The notes under the pieces: model-generated
Databases searched by the model: none
Seen by the model: only the letters and a program-made list of their open reading frames with translations
What the model was told of the DNA's origin: nothing
Shown here: positions 11,157 to 21,492 of the stretch, in pieces
Layout of the letters: each line of letters begins with the position of its first letter
Position numbering within the stretch: position 1 is the stretch's first letter
Program-made: the position numbers and the translations under genes
From: Neoarius graeffei
Taxonomy: Eukaryota; Chordata; Actinopteri; Siluriformes; Ariidae
Direction: 5' to 3'
NCBI RefSeq assembly: GCF_027579695.1
Contig: NC_083590.1
Coordinates: 21,520,610 to 21,584,609 of the forward strand
DNA length: 64,000 bases

Positions 11157-11574
11157 TAATGCATGATGCTCCGAGTTGACTGATGGAGAATGCAGCTTCT
11201 GTACACTACGTTTTGTTGGTATGATTTTGTAGTGCACTTTACAGTGAACGAAATTGGCAGCTGAGAATTCGAACAACACGACAACAAAATAGCGCTGATT
11301 CGCTTTATACTGGGCGAGTGGACGCTCTAAACATGGTACAATACAGTACAGTACAGGTCTAACAATAGATAAAGAAATAATCAGGGATATGGAGACGTTT
11401 TCTGTTCAGAGATTTAACATTTTTGTTGTGAAGGAGTCTCCAGTGTCAGCGCTTTATAACATTCAGAGGGAACACGAACTTACAAGCTGCATTTCTTTTT
11501 ATTTTATTCATTTCACTTTGAGACAAAGTGAAGGAACAGCTATTTACAGCTGCAGTGTTTATCAGTGCTTCGAG

Positions 11575-11995
11575 GAACTAGATGTTGCAGTGGGGGCGTG
11601 GTCAAGCGGTGGTTTATGAATGGAGGGCGGGGCCAGGGAAGAAGAGTGGCAAAGTAATCTCACCTGTTGTTCATTGATGTGTTTCAGAGATGGCCGAGTG
11701 TTGATAAGGAGAGGGAGAGCGGAGAGATGGTGTCTCCTGACCAAAGTGTGTGTGTGGAGTAAAAATGACACTGAAAAGCTATTATAAAGATCAAAAGAAC
11801 TGTGTTTCAACATCATTACCTTCCTGTCTGTGCTTCAGTATTCCACCCACCTCAGGGGCATATGATAATGGTTCCGAAACCCAGGAACACACACACACAC
11901 ACACACACCAGATGAGATCACTCTGCCACTCACCTTCCCTGGTCCCGCCCTCCATTCACAAACCTCCGCTTGACCACGCCCCCACTGCCACATGG
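11575..11995. repeat. Inverted-repeat element around an (AC)n run
   Basis: The arms 11590-11670 and 11910-11990 are complementary (GGGGGCGTGGTCAAGCGG on one side, CCGCTTGACCACGCCCCC on the other), so the region folds back. An (AC)n run lies near 11888-11908. The paired ORFs reading HSSSLAPPSIHKPPLDHAPTA and similar come from these arms. Confidence 0.7.
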
Positions 11996-12037
11996 GCGAT
12001 TCATAATCATGAATGTATAAAAACTAGGTTTTGTTTT

Positions 12038-12991
12038 GGAGTAGAGTGGGGTAATATGCCCCCGTGGGGTAATACGCCCCCGGCCTGTTTTACCCAAAAT
12101 AACCACCAGATGGCGCAAAGTTACATTTCTATTGTTGCTATGGACTGGCTTGACAATGGGGATATACAAATATCCACTGTGGATCACATATCAGCAACGC
12201 AGCGGAGAGAAATCAAATTTCATGGTAAGTGATATAATTTTCAGATATCAGTAAAACTGTATTTAGATAGCTGCTATTTCGTCAGATATCACAGCTGTGT
12301 ATGTGGTATGAGTAGACAAGTCAGTATGTTAAAAAAATACATTAGGTATAAAAAGTTGAATCACATTTTGAAAGTAAGACCCTTTTTTGTAAAAGTGTAG
12401 TCTGTGGGGTAAAACGCCCCCTTAATGGTGGGGTAAATGGCCCCCAGGGGACATCGTTTCCTTTTATCATAATTACTGCATTTCATACATTTCTGAATAG
12501 CAGATACATAGTTTTTAATAACATCTCGCTTACCTGGTTGAGTAAAGCAAGTAATTTGAACTTAATATTAAAAATAATTGAAATTTAAAAAAAAAATTGA
12601 AATTAAAATGCGAAATATAATAAAATAATACATCTATTCATTAATTCAGGGATAAGTTCTTGTTTTTTTCACATTATAGGCTTAACTAAACACTTTTGCT
12701 ATCCAAACAGCTTTTTTTGAGTGAGGGGGCCTATTGTCCCACCTCAGGGGGCCTTTTACCCCACTGGGGGGGGGGGGGGGGGGGGGGGGTGTGTGTAAAA
12801 GGCCCCCTTGGCACAATGTTTGTTTTTGTTAAAAAAAAATTAAGTATTAACTTTAGGCAAACTTTAGGTGGCATTATTGTTCATGTCACTGTTGTCAAAA
12901 ACTATGATTAAAACTAAACACATGGTTCATTTCAACTTGGAGAAAAACTGAATTTTCCTTAAGGGGGGCTTTTTCCCCCACTCTACTCTAC
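12038..12991. mobile_element. GGGGTAA element with one small exon-like ORF
   Basis: The ends are inverted (GAGTAGAGTGGGG at both sides) and the motif GGGGTAA...GCCCCC recurs inside near 12060, 12415, 12430 and 12750. From an ATG near 12141 an open frame reads MDWLDNGDIQISTVDHIS and so on to a GTAAGT donor near 12224, like the first exon of a lost autonomous partner. I do not recognise the family. It contains a 24-G run. Confidence 0.55.
12766..12789. repeat. Poly(G) run of 24
   Basis: An uninterrupted G homopolymer followed by (TG)4. Its length is likely to vary between reads or individuals. Confidence 0.95.
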
Positions 12992-13094
12992 ATTAGGAAT
13001 AAATCACTTCTTACTGGAAACTAAATCAATACTTTTGCCTGCAACAAATTTTCCTCCAACACTACGCCCTCAAGTGTATTATTCCTGATACAAT

Positions 13095-13350
13095 AAACAT
13101 TTTTAAAGTCATTTTAAAATGTTATGCTTTGTTAGTATAAATATGCAGGTGATTATAGGAAATTGCACTCACTGATTGGTTGAAAAATTCGCACTTCCTC
13201 TCAATAATCACTGAGCGACTCGGCAAAATGGCAGCTGATCGATTTGTCACTTTTTGTAAGTGAGGAAGAATTACATATGATGAAAGAAAATGCTGTTCCT
13301 AAAAGCACTAAAGATGCTACAAAGTTTGGTCTAAAACTATTCAAAGGTAA
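13095..13350 (+). mobile_element. First-exon MITE relative with possible recombinase-type ORF
   Basis: After a GACTCGGCAAAATGGC start (ATG 13228) the frame reads MAADRFVTF, shifts by one, then continues VSEEELHMMKENAVPKST and KDATKFGLKLFKG to a GTAAGG donor near 13348. The ATKFGLKLF block matches ATKYGIKVF in the family at 47-60 kb. A minus-strand sister lies at 61045-61300. Confidence 0.5.
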
Positions 13351-13385
13351 GGTGGAGTTGTGATTTAATAATAATAATAATAATA

Positions 13386-13758
13386 GGGCGGCATGGTGGT
13401 GTAGTGGTTAGCGCTGTCGCCTCACAGCAAGAAGGTCCGGGTTCGAGCCCCGTGGCCGGCGAGGGCCTTTCTATGCGGAGTTTGCATGTTCTCCCCGTGT
13501 CCGCGTGGGTTTCCTCCGGGTGCTCCGGTTTCCCCCACAGTCCAAAGACATGCAGGTTAGGTTAACTGGTGACTCTAAATTGACCGTAGGTGTGAATGTG
13601 AGTGTGAATGGTTGTCTGTGTCTATGTGTCAGCCCTGTGATGACCTGGCGACTTGTCCAGGGTGTACCCCGCCTTTCGCCCGTAGTCAGCTGGGATAGGC
13701 TCCAGCTTGCCTGCGACCCTGTAGAAGGATAAAGCGGCTAGAGATAATGAGATGAGAT
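13386..13758 (+). mobile_element. tRNA-derived SINE, copy 4
   Basis: Full-length copy inserted in an (AAT)n tract that forms the edge of a small palindromic element (13760-13888). The target duplication is hidden by the simple repeat. Confidence 0.9.
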
Positions 13759-13759
13759 A

Positions 13760-13888
13760 ATATTGGCTGGCTTTTTTTCATGGTATATCAGATATATTCC
13801 ATTCAGCTAGCATGATATTGAATGAGTCGAGGACGAGTAGCTGAATGGAATATATCTGATAGACCATGAAAAAAAAGCCAGCCAATAT
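13760..13888. mobile_element. Small palindromic MITE split from its flank by SINEs
   Basis: ATTGGCTGGC at the left end and GCCAGCCAAT at the right end are inverted, and the arms pair over about 50 bp on each side (AGCTGAATGGAATATATCTG and its complement). (AAT)n/(ATT)n tracts bound the original element. SINE 4 and SINE 5 landed on its two edges. Confidence 0.75.
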
Positions 13889-14240
13889 CCATCCATTATC
13901 TGTAGCCACTTATCCTGTCCTACAGGGTCGCAGGCAAGCTGGAGCCTATCCCAGCCGACTACGGGCGAAAGGCGGGGTACACCCTGGACAAGTCGCCAGA
14001 TCATCGCAGGGCCGACACATAGACACAGACAACCATTCACACCTACGCTCAATTTAGAGTCACCAGTTAACCTAACCTGCATGTCTTTGGACTGTGGGGG
14101 AAACCAGAGCACCCGGAGGAAACCCACGCGGACACGGGGAGAACATGCAAACTCCACACAGAAAGGCCCCTGTTGGCCGCTGGGCTCGAACCCAGGACCT
14201 TCTTGCTGTGAGGCGACACTGCTAACCACTACGCCGCCCC
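13889..14240 (-). mobile_element. tRNA-derived SINE, copy 5
   Basis: Full-length copy with perfect target duplication CCAGCCAATAT at 13878-13888 and 14241-14251. The tail unit here is GGATG. Confidence 0.95.
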
Positions 14241-14363
14241 CCAGCCAATATTATTATTATACTGTACATACACACACATTCCTTTCGGGTGTTCAACATG
14301 TCTCTTTCAAAATTCTCTCAAAATCTTACGTATTTAACAAAGCAAACCATATCTCTTACACTA

Positions 14364-15060
14364 CCTGGCCAAAAAGAGTCACACTGTAATATTTCATTAG
14401 ACCACTTTTAGCTTTGAATATAGCATTGTTTCGTTTCAACAACCTCATGCAACTTCACAACATAATTTCCATCCAAAGTTGCATTAATTTTTCACCGGGA
14501 TCTTGTATTAATGACTGGAGAGTCAAACCACTTTAAAATCTTCACCAGCATCCCAAAGACTTCCCACAGAAGAGCTACTGTAGCACAAACTGCTGAAAAA
14601 CTTACTGCTGACACCTTTTTGTTTCAGCCAGTGTTCACTTTTTCAGCAGTTTGTGCTACAGTAGCTCTTCTGTAGGATTGGATCATATGGGCTAGCCTTT
14701 GCGCTCCAGACAAATCAATGAGCCTTTGACACCCATTGCCCTGTCGCCGGTTCACCGGTTGTCCTTCCTTAGACCACTTTTGTTCAGTACTAACCACTGC
14801 ATACCAGGAACACCCCACAAGATGTATCATTTTGGAGGTGCTCAGACCCAGTCATCTCGCCATCACAATTTGGCCCTTGTCAAAGGCACTCAGATCTTTG
14901 CGCTTGCCCATTTTTCCTGCTTCCAACACATCAATTTCAAGAACTGACTGTTCTCTTCTTTTGCTGTCTAATATATCCCACCCCTTGACAATGAGAGAAT
15001 GTTATTAACTTCACGTGTCATTGGTTTAATTTTATACCTAATTGGTGTGTGTATAAATGT
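14364..15060 (-). pseudogene. Tc1-like transposon relic
   Basis: A Tc1-type terminus (CACTACCTGGCCAAAAAGAG) follows a TA near 14361. On the - strand, from about 14911, the frame starts MGKRKDLSAFDKGQIV and after frame breaks continues NRRQGNGCQRLIDLSGAQRL and RRATVAQTAEKVN, the N-terminal helix-turn-helix region of a Tc1 transposase. The catalytic domain is missing. A short inverted duplication (14572-14607 and 14640-14672) sits at the breakpoint. Confidence 0.75.
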
Positions 15061-15650
15061 ATGTAGTGGCATATTAAATGAGCAAATACTTAAGAGCCTG
15101 TGATTGGATAATTGCTGCAGTGATTAATGTTTCAGCTGCAACAATTCTTTTCACCCAAACTGATGCAGCGAGTAGGGCGGCACGGTGGTGTAGTGGTTAG
15201 CACTGTTGCCTCACAGCAAGACGCTCCTAGGTTCGAGCCCAATGGCTGACGAGGGCCTCTCTGTGTGGCGTTTGCATGTTCTCCCCATGTCTGCATGGGT
15301 TTCCTCCGGGTGCTCCGGTTTCCCCCACAGTCCAAAGACATGCAGGTTAGGTTAATTGGTGGCTCTAAATTGACCGTGAATGTGAATGATTATCTCTATG
15401 TGTCAGCCCTGTGATGACCTGGCGACTTGTCCAGCATGTACCCCGCCTCTCACCCATAGTCAGCTGGGATAGGCTCCAGCTTGCCCGCGACCCTGTACAG
15501 GATAAGCGGTTATGGATAATGGATGGATGTGGTGAGTAGCTTCTCATTTCTTAAACAACCATGTCAGAAACTGTATCCTGTGGTCAAAAGACCTATTAGA
15601 GATTTTCTATGCTAACATAGCAATATGAAATACAAGTACACTATCTACTC
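15061..15650 (+). pseudogene. Tc1-like relic carrying a SINE and an empty TTAA site
   Basis: The sequence matches 24318-24470. It starts AGCAAATACTTAAGAGCCTG with an intact TTAA at 15090-15093, which is the site occupied in the sister copy by the element at 22165-24313. It runs toward the start of a Tc1 transposase (ATGTCAGAAACTG). SINE copy 6 interrupts it at 15176. Confidence 0.65.
15176..15531 (+). mobile_element. tRNA-derived SINE, copy 6
   Basis: Diverged full-length copy ending in GGATGGATG. The target duplication is GCGAGTAG (15168-15175) and GTGAGTAG (15532-15539). The unoccupied sequence, GCAGTGAGTAGC, is seen near 24388. Confidence 0.9.
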
Positions 15651-15959
15651 AGGCATGTACTGTAATTAGTGCCCATAGCCATTAATTAATAACATATTCA
15701 ATCTGCAATTTGCCCAAATTTACTATTTGTACTTCTGGTCAATGCTAAACTGCTTATCATTGCTGAGTACCTTGACAGTGCAATGACAAAGTTTCTTTTC
15801 TTTCTTGTATAAAAATATTTATCATGAGAGCAGAAGTCAAATATACACTTGCTACACGATCATTTATTTAAAAATGATCAGGACTTAGACACAGTCTCTG
15901 TTTTAAGTCTAGGTTGAAAACATATGTTTAGTCAAGCCTTTTGTTAATAGTTTTTATTA

Positions 15960-16762
15960 GGTAAAGGAGGAGATCTGGAGGATCCTCATGCACGGAGTGT
16001 TTTGGTAAACTGGGATGTATGGATGCTGTCAGTCCCCCACTCACTTGGGTTTGACGACGATGTAGTGGCTGTGTGCTTCATGTCCCAGGGCTCCCTCATG
16101 ACTGTGTTACCTTCTGGCTCTCCCTTTTTAGTTATACTGTCATAGTTAGTTTCTTACTCTAAGTGACATTGGGCATACCAAACAACCTGTGTTTTCTCTC
16201 TCTCTTCTCCATGTCTCTTCCCTCTGTCTGTCCCTCTCTGAGTTACATGTTGATCCTGAGACACCAGTAAGATCCTGACCTCTTCTGCTCCTTGGACCTG
16301 CCTGATCCATCCTGATGCCCTACTTCTGGCTGGAGTCTCATCACGTCACTCCTGTAGAGGACGGCCCCATACGGACAGTTGAAAGTCGCACTGAGAAGAC
16401 ACTCTGGACATTTACAGTCATACTTTTATGGCTGAGAACTCCAGTCGACTTGCTAACTTTAGGACCGCAGGAGTCATGAACAGTTTTGCACTCAAGTTTC
16501 CATCAATGAACAGTTTATAACTTCAACAAAACAGACTTCATGTTAAACCTATAATGAATTTCCTGGTTACACAATTATACTTTGTGGCTCTATAGCGCAC
16601 AGTTATAGAAGCAAGTTACTTATTATTGTGCTAAATGTTATCACCAAGATGAGGATGGGTTCCCTTATTGAGTCTGGTTCCTCTCGAGGTTTCTTCCTCA
16701 TGTCGTCTGAGGGAGTTTTTCCTCGCCACCGTCACCACAGACTTGATCATTGGGGATAAAAT
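15960..16762 (+). repeat. Long teleost interspersed repeat, 5' part
   Basis: Contains TCCTCTCGAGGTTTCTTCCT and GGGAGTTTTTCCTCGCC, a widely seen fish repeat. It continues at 18995-19080 after a Tc1 insertion. Reverse-strand relatives lie at 60607-60810 and 43858-43910. No ORF is preserved. Confidence 0.7.
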
Positions 16763-17516
16763 TACAGTGGTATGCAAAAGTTTGGGCACCCCTGGTCAAA
16801 ATTGCTGTTACTGTGAACAGTTAAGCAAGTTGAAGATGAAATGATCTCCAAAAGGCATAAAGTTAAAGATGACTCATTCCCTTTATATTTTAAGCAAAAA
16901 CAATTTTTTATTTTCATCTTTTACATTTTCAGAATGACAAAAAAGGAAAAGGGCCCGAAGCAAAAGTTTGGGCACCCTGCATGGTTAGTACCTAGTAACA
17001 CCCCCTTTTGCAAGTATCGCAGCTTGTAAACACTTTTTGTAGCCAGCTAATAATCTTTCAGTTCTTACCTGGGGGATTTTCACACATTCATCCTTGCAAA
17101 AGGCTTCCAGTTCTACAAGTTTCTTGGGCTCTCTTGCATGCACTGCTCTTTTGAGATCTATCCACAGATTTTCAATGATGTTTAGGTCGGGGACTGTGAG
17201 GGCCCGGGCAAAACCTTCAGCTTGTGCCTCTTGAGGTATTCCATTGTAGATTTTGAGGTGTGTTTTGGATCATCGTCTTATTGTCAGACCCATCCTCTTT
17301 TTAACTTCAACTTTTTTACAGATGGTGTGATGTTTGCTTTCAGAATTTGCTGGTATTTATTAAAATCCATGCTTCCCTCAACCAATGAAATGTGCCCTGT
17401 GCCACTGGCTGCAACACAACCCCAAAGCATGATCGATCCACACCCATGCTTCAGAGTTGGAGAGGTGTTCTTTTCCTGGAATTTGGCACCCTTTTTTCTC
17501 CAAACATACCTTTGCA

Positions 17517-17885
17517 GGCGGCACGGTGGTGTAGTTGTTAGCGCTGTCACCTCACAATAAGAAGGTCCGGGTTCGAGCCCCGTGGCCGGCGAGGGCCTTT
17601 CTGTGCGGAGTTTACATGTTGTCTGCGTGGGTTTCCTCCGGGTGCTCCGGTTTCCCCCACAGTCCAAAGACATGCAGGTTAGGTTAACTGGTGACTCTAA
17701 ATTGACCGTAGGTGTGAATGAGAGTGTGAATGGTTGTCTGTCTCTATGTGTCAGCCCTGTGATGACCTGGCGACTTGTCCAGGGTGTACCCCGCCTTTCG
17801 CCCGTAGTCAGCTGGGATAGGCTCCAGCTTGCCTGCGACCCTGTAGGACAGGATAAAGCGGCTAGAGATAATGAGATGAGATGAG
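17517..17885 (+). mobile_element. tRNA-derived SINE, copy 7, inside Tc1
   Basis: Perfect 13-bp target duplication ACATACCTTTGCA at 17504-17516 and 17886-17898. It disrupts the Tc1 transposase between its two DDE aspartates. Confidence 0.97.
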
Positions 17886-18345
17886 ACATACCTTTGCACA
17901 TTGTGGCCAAAAAGTTCTATTTTGATTTCATCAGTCCACAGGACTTGTTTCCAAAATGCATCAGGCTTGCTTAGATGTTCATTTGCAAACTTCAGATGCT
18001 GAATATTGTGGCTAGGACGCAGGAACGGTTTTCTTCTGATGACTCTCTCAAGAAGGTCATATTTGTTCAGGTGTTGCTGCATAGTAGAACAGTGCACCAC
18101 CACTCCAGGGTCTGCTAAATCTTTCTGAAGGTCTTTTGCAGTTAAACAGGGGTTTTTATTTGCCTTTCTAGCAATCCAACGAGCAGTTCTTTCAGAAAGT
18201 TTTCTTCATCTTCCAGACCTCACCTTGATCTCCACTGTTAACTGCCATTTCTTAATAACATTACAATCTGAGGAAACAGCTACTTGAAAACACTTTGTTA
18301 CGTTCTTGTAGCCTTCTCCTGCTTTGTGAGCATCAATTATTTTTT

Positions 18346-18562
18346 ATTACCTCCGCCAAGGAGGTTATGTTTCCGGTAGTGTTGGTTTGTCTGTTAGGAA
18401 AAAAAGTTATGAACGGATTACTCTGAAATTTTTTCCAAAGGTGTGACTGGGCACAAGTAACAATCCATTAAATTTTGGTGGCGATCCAGATCACCTTCTG
18501 GATCCCGGATTTTTTTAAAAGGATTCTTGGAGGAGGTCTGCGCTCTCCAGTGCTTTTCTAGT
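18346..18562 (+). repeat. Interspersed repeat fragment inside Tc1
   Basis: Begins ACCTCCGCCAAGGAGGTTAT, a motif typical of a widespread fish repeat, and interrupts the 5' region of the Tc1 element. No ORF. Confidence 0.6.
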
Positions 18563-18994
18563 TCAGAATGCGAGGGAGTTGCTTAGAGGAGCCCATGGCT
18601 GTTGATTTTAGGGACAAGTTTGAGGAGTCAGAGAATTTATACAGCTTTGAAATCTGCATCATCTGACCTTTCCTAACGAAGAATTTGAACAAGCCACAGC
18701 TCAATAAGCTAATTAAGGTTTGGAACCTTGGTTTAAAAAAAAAAAAGTTACCTGACAACTCAAATGTATTGGGGTGCCCAAACTTTCACATGGTGTTCCT
18801 TTTCTTTTTTTCACTCTCCAATTGTACACACAAAAAAAATAAATAAAAATACAAATCTTCCAGAAAACGCTGAAAAGAAATGTGTCGTCTTTACCTTTAT
18901 GCCTTTTGGTGATCAGTTCATCTTCTGCTCACTTAACTATTCACAGTAACAGACATTTTCAGTAAGGGTGCCCAAACTTTTGCATGCCACTGTA

Positions 18995-19080
18995 GCTCAT
19001 GTTTAAAGCTTTTAACTTTCTGTGAAGCTGCCTTGTGACAATGTCTATTGTTAAAAGCGCTTTAGAAATAAACTTGACTT
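18995..19080 (+). repeat. Long teleost interspersed repeat, 3' part
   Basis: Continues 15960-16762 after the Tc1 insertion, ending TTAGAAATAAACTTGACTTC. Confidence 0.7.
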
Positions 19081-19242
19081 CAAAATGCTTCACTATTTAC
19101 ATTGAGTTTCATTTTAATATGAGAATAATGTAATAAATTTAGTGTACACATTTTTCCTGCATCCTTTATCATATACAGGCAACATGCCGTCTGGAAATAT
19201 CACCGTTGACCTTTGAGATCTTTGGTCACGTGATAGGTTTAA

Positions 19243-19961
19243 AGGAACAGTCCACCGTACTTCCATAATGAAATATGCTCTTATCTGAATTGAGACGAGC
19301 TGCTCTGTACCTGTCCGAGCTTTGCGCAACCTCCCAGTCAGTCAGACGCAGTCAGACGCGCTGTCACTCCTGTTAGCAATGTAGCTAGGCTCAGCATGGC
19401 CAATGGTATTTTTTGGGGCTGTAGTTAGATGCGACCAAACTCTTCCGCGTTTTTCCTGTTTACATAGGTTTATATGACCGGTGACATGAAACAAGTTCAG
19501 TTACATAAATTGAAACGTAGCGATTTTCTATGCTATGGAAAGTGCGCACTATAATGACAGGCGTACTAACACCTTCTGCGCGCTTCGGCAGCGCACTGAT
19601 ACGGAGCTCAGATATCAATGCGCTGCCGAAGCGCGCAGAAGGTGTTAGTACGCCTGTCATTATAGTGCGGACTTTCCATAGCATAGAAAATCGCTACGTT
19701 TCAATTTGTGTAACTGAACTTGTTTCATATCACTGGTCATATAAACCTATGTAAACAGGAAAAACGCGGAAGAGTTTGGTCGCATCTAACTACAGCCCCA
19801 AAAAATACCATTGGCCATGCTGAGCCTAGCTACATTGCTAACAGGAGTGACAGCGCGTCTGACTGACTGGGAGGTCGCGCAAAGCTCGGAGAGGTACGGA
19901 GCAGCTCGTCTCAATTCAGATAAGAGCATATTTCATTATGGAAGTACGGTGGACTGTTCCT
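19243..19961. mobile_element. 719-bp near-perfect palindrome (TTAA foldback element)
   Basis: TTAA lies at 19239-19242 and 19962-19965. The two arms of about 345 bp are almost identical in reverse complement, with a loop near 19595-19618. The same 74-residue frame appears on both strands because of the symmetry. The ends AGGAACAGTCC resemble other TTAA elements here. No coding role is supported. Confidence 0.88.
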
Positions 19962-20082
19962 TTAAAACCAGAACAAAAGAAAAAGAAACTGAAAGAAGAG
20001 CTTTGGGGAAAACTGCTTGCAAATGAACAAATGTAAATGCAGCCACTCAAGATGTCTGTTCTTCTGACAATATTGTTTACTT

Positions 20083-21393
20083 TTTATTATAAATAAATGT
20101 ACATTCCTTACAAATCGAGTCATTAAATTAGCGAAATTAACAGTCAAGCTCACTGATCATCATAAGGATAAGCATAAAAAAAAAAGATTTACTCAAAACA
20201 GAAATAACCACAGATTTCCTTTCCTGTGGCCTGAAGAGGATAAAGTGGTAATTTACCGTATGAACAAGAAGCACAAGCAGCCGTGATGGTGGTGGTGGTG
20301 TTGTGTAAATAAATGCACACTTGAAATGAAATAAAGTTTGTTCAAGCTATGGTGTTAGTCATGTTAATGCAAAAAAAAAAAAAAAAAAAAAACTGGCAAA
20401 AAAAAAAAAAAAAGACCAAGATCAAAACATCACTATAAAAAATTTACACAATTTTAATTAAAAACCTCAAAGTCTTTCTAGCGTTTGCTATTAGGCATGT
20501 GTCGATAATCAGGTGTACAATATTTAACTTAAAGCATAAAATATAAACACGGTAGGAACAAAACATCTTCGTTCGAGGTGACATGACTGAATCCTTTAAA
20601 CTCCCGAGACCTGACTTTCACGTTCAAATCCCTGTCGCTGTTACTAAAGAATTCAATACCAGTTAATTTTATGATTTAAGAAAAAATTAAACGTTTGCCA
20701 GGTTTGTACTGGATTTCATTTTTAATCCGTTGTGTAAAATTTATAGAGGTACTCGCGTCTACAGTTTAGACATAGTGTTTGATTTGTTGCTATGGAGAAA
20801 ACTCTGCAAAGTAACCCTCAGTGCGGAACAAAATGTCCGGGTGGTGGGGTGGAGTCAGCCCTGATCTAGCTCCTCCTACCTGCATGGAGTTGAGCCAAAA
20901 TTCAAGCTCGAGACAACTCCATGTGCTTCAGGTTTAATGCGAAGTTTGACGTTGTACAGTTGCATAAACCTCTGTGGAAGTCAGTCAGTCGTTACTATAG
21001 AAACGATAATAAGCGCGGTAGATTAGAGTGGGCGTGTTAATACAAACCTGGAATTTGTCTTGCAGCCGGAACTACCTTCCGAGATCCCGTTACAGAAAGC
21101 TAAGCTGTTTATGAAATTAGCGCGATGTGAATATTTGATATCGACACATGCCTGTTTGCTCGCATGTGTGAGTGAAAACAGCGACGTTTCCAAGAGAGGC
21201 ACTTTAAACAAAAGTCCTTTAAAAACAAAAACTTTGTTATAAAACTAGCTGCCATCTAACGGTGTGCTAAAAGAGTGCTCGGCTGTGATCGGCGTTCTCA
21301 AGTCCCGCTTTGATATTGCTGTCGAAGTGGCCGTCTCGCTGCGACGCGCAGCTTGGACCTTTGGCGAGATTGACGCTACAGTGTTTTCCGTGA
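20083..21393 (-). other. bloc1s4: Probable bloc1s4 3'UTR
   Basis: Mostly unique sequence downstream of the bloc1s4 stop on the - strand. TTTATT (20083-20088 region) would be AATAAA on that strand. The poly(A) tracts at 20371-20412 would be transcribed as U runs. The true 3' end is not determined. Confidence 0.35.
20371..20412. repeat. Poly(A) tracts
   Basis: Two A runs separated by CTGGC within gene-free sequence. Confidence 0.9.
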
Positions 21394-21492
21394 TCACGGT
21401 TCTGGCTGAGTGGGGAAGAAATCCTCGGTCCTGAAGACGGTAGGAATCTCCTGGTGCTGCTGGGCTGCTGCTCGTTTGGGGCTGGATGGTTT
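21394..21492 (-). CDS. bloc1s4: bloc1s4 exon 5 (terminal)
   Basis: Acceptor AAATCCAG, then KPSSPKRAAAQQHQ and EIPTVFRTEDFFPTQPEP, stop TGA at 21396-21394. It matches the human C-terminus (FRTEDYFP) and joins exon 4 in phase across a 9-kb intron. Longer open frames on the same strand are in other registers and lack similarity. Confidence 0.9.
   Translation of the reverse strand, partial: KPSSPKRAAAQQHQEIPTVFRTEDFFPTQPEP

Larger units (their letters stand above)
16765..18992 (-). pseudogene. Near full-length Tc1-like transposon, broken by two insertions
   Basis: Inverted ends CAGTGGTATGCAAAAGTTTG and its complement are flanked by TA (16763-16764, 18993-18994). On the - strand, transposase pieces read LKFANEHLSKPDAFWKQV, LWTDEIKIELFGHNVQRYV (first catalytic D in WTDE) and TLKHGCGSIMLWGCVAASGT. 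SINE 7 splits the ORF inside QRYV/W, and another repeat lies at 18346-18562. Frames are interrupted, so it is inactive. Confidence 0.92.

Noticed and set aside
13505-13732. Recurring ORF MGFLRVLRFPPQSKDMQV found in many places
   Set aside because: It is a translation of the SINE body and appears wherever the SINE does, on either strand; not a gene.
19460-19754. Two 74-residue ORFs on opposite strands with nearly the same protein
   Set aside because: They are mirror images produced by the palindrome, with no similarity to known proteins.
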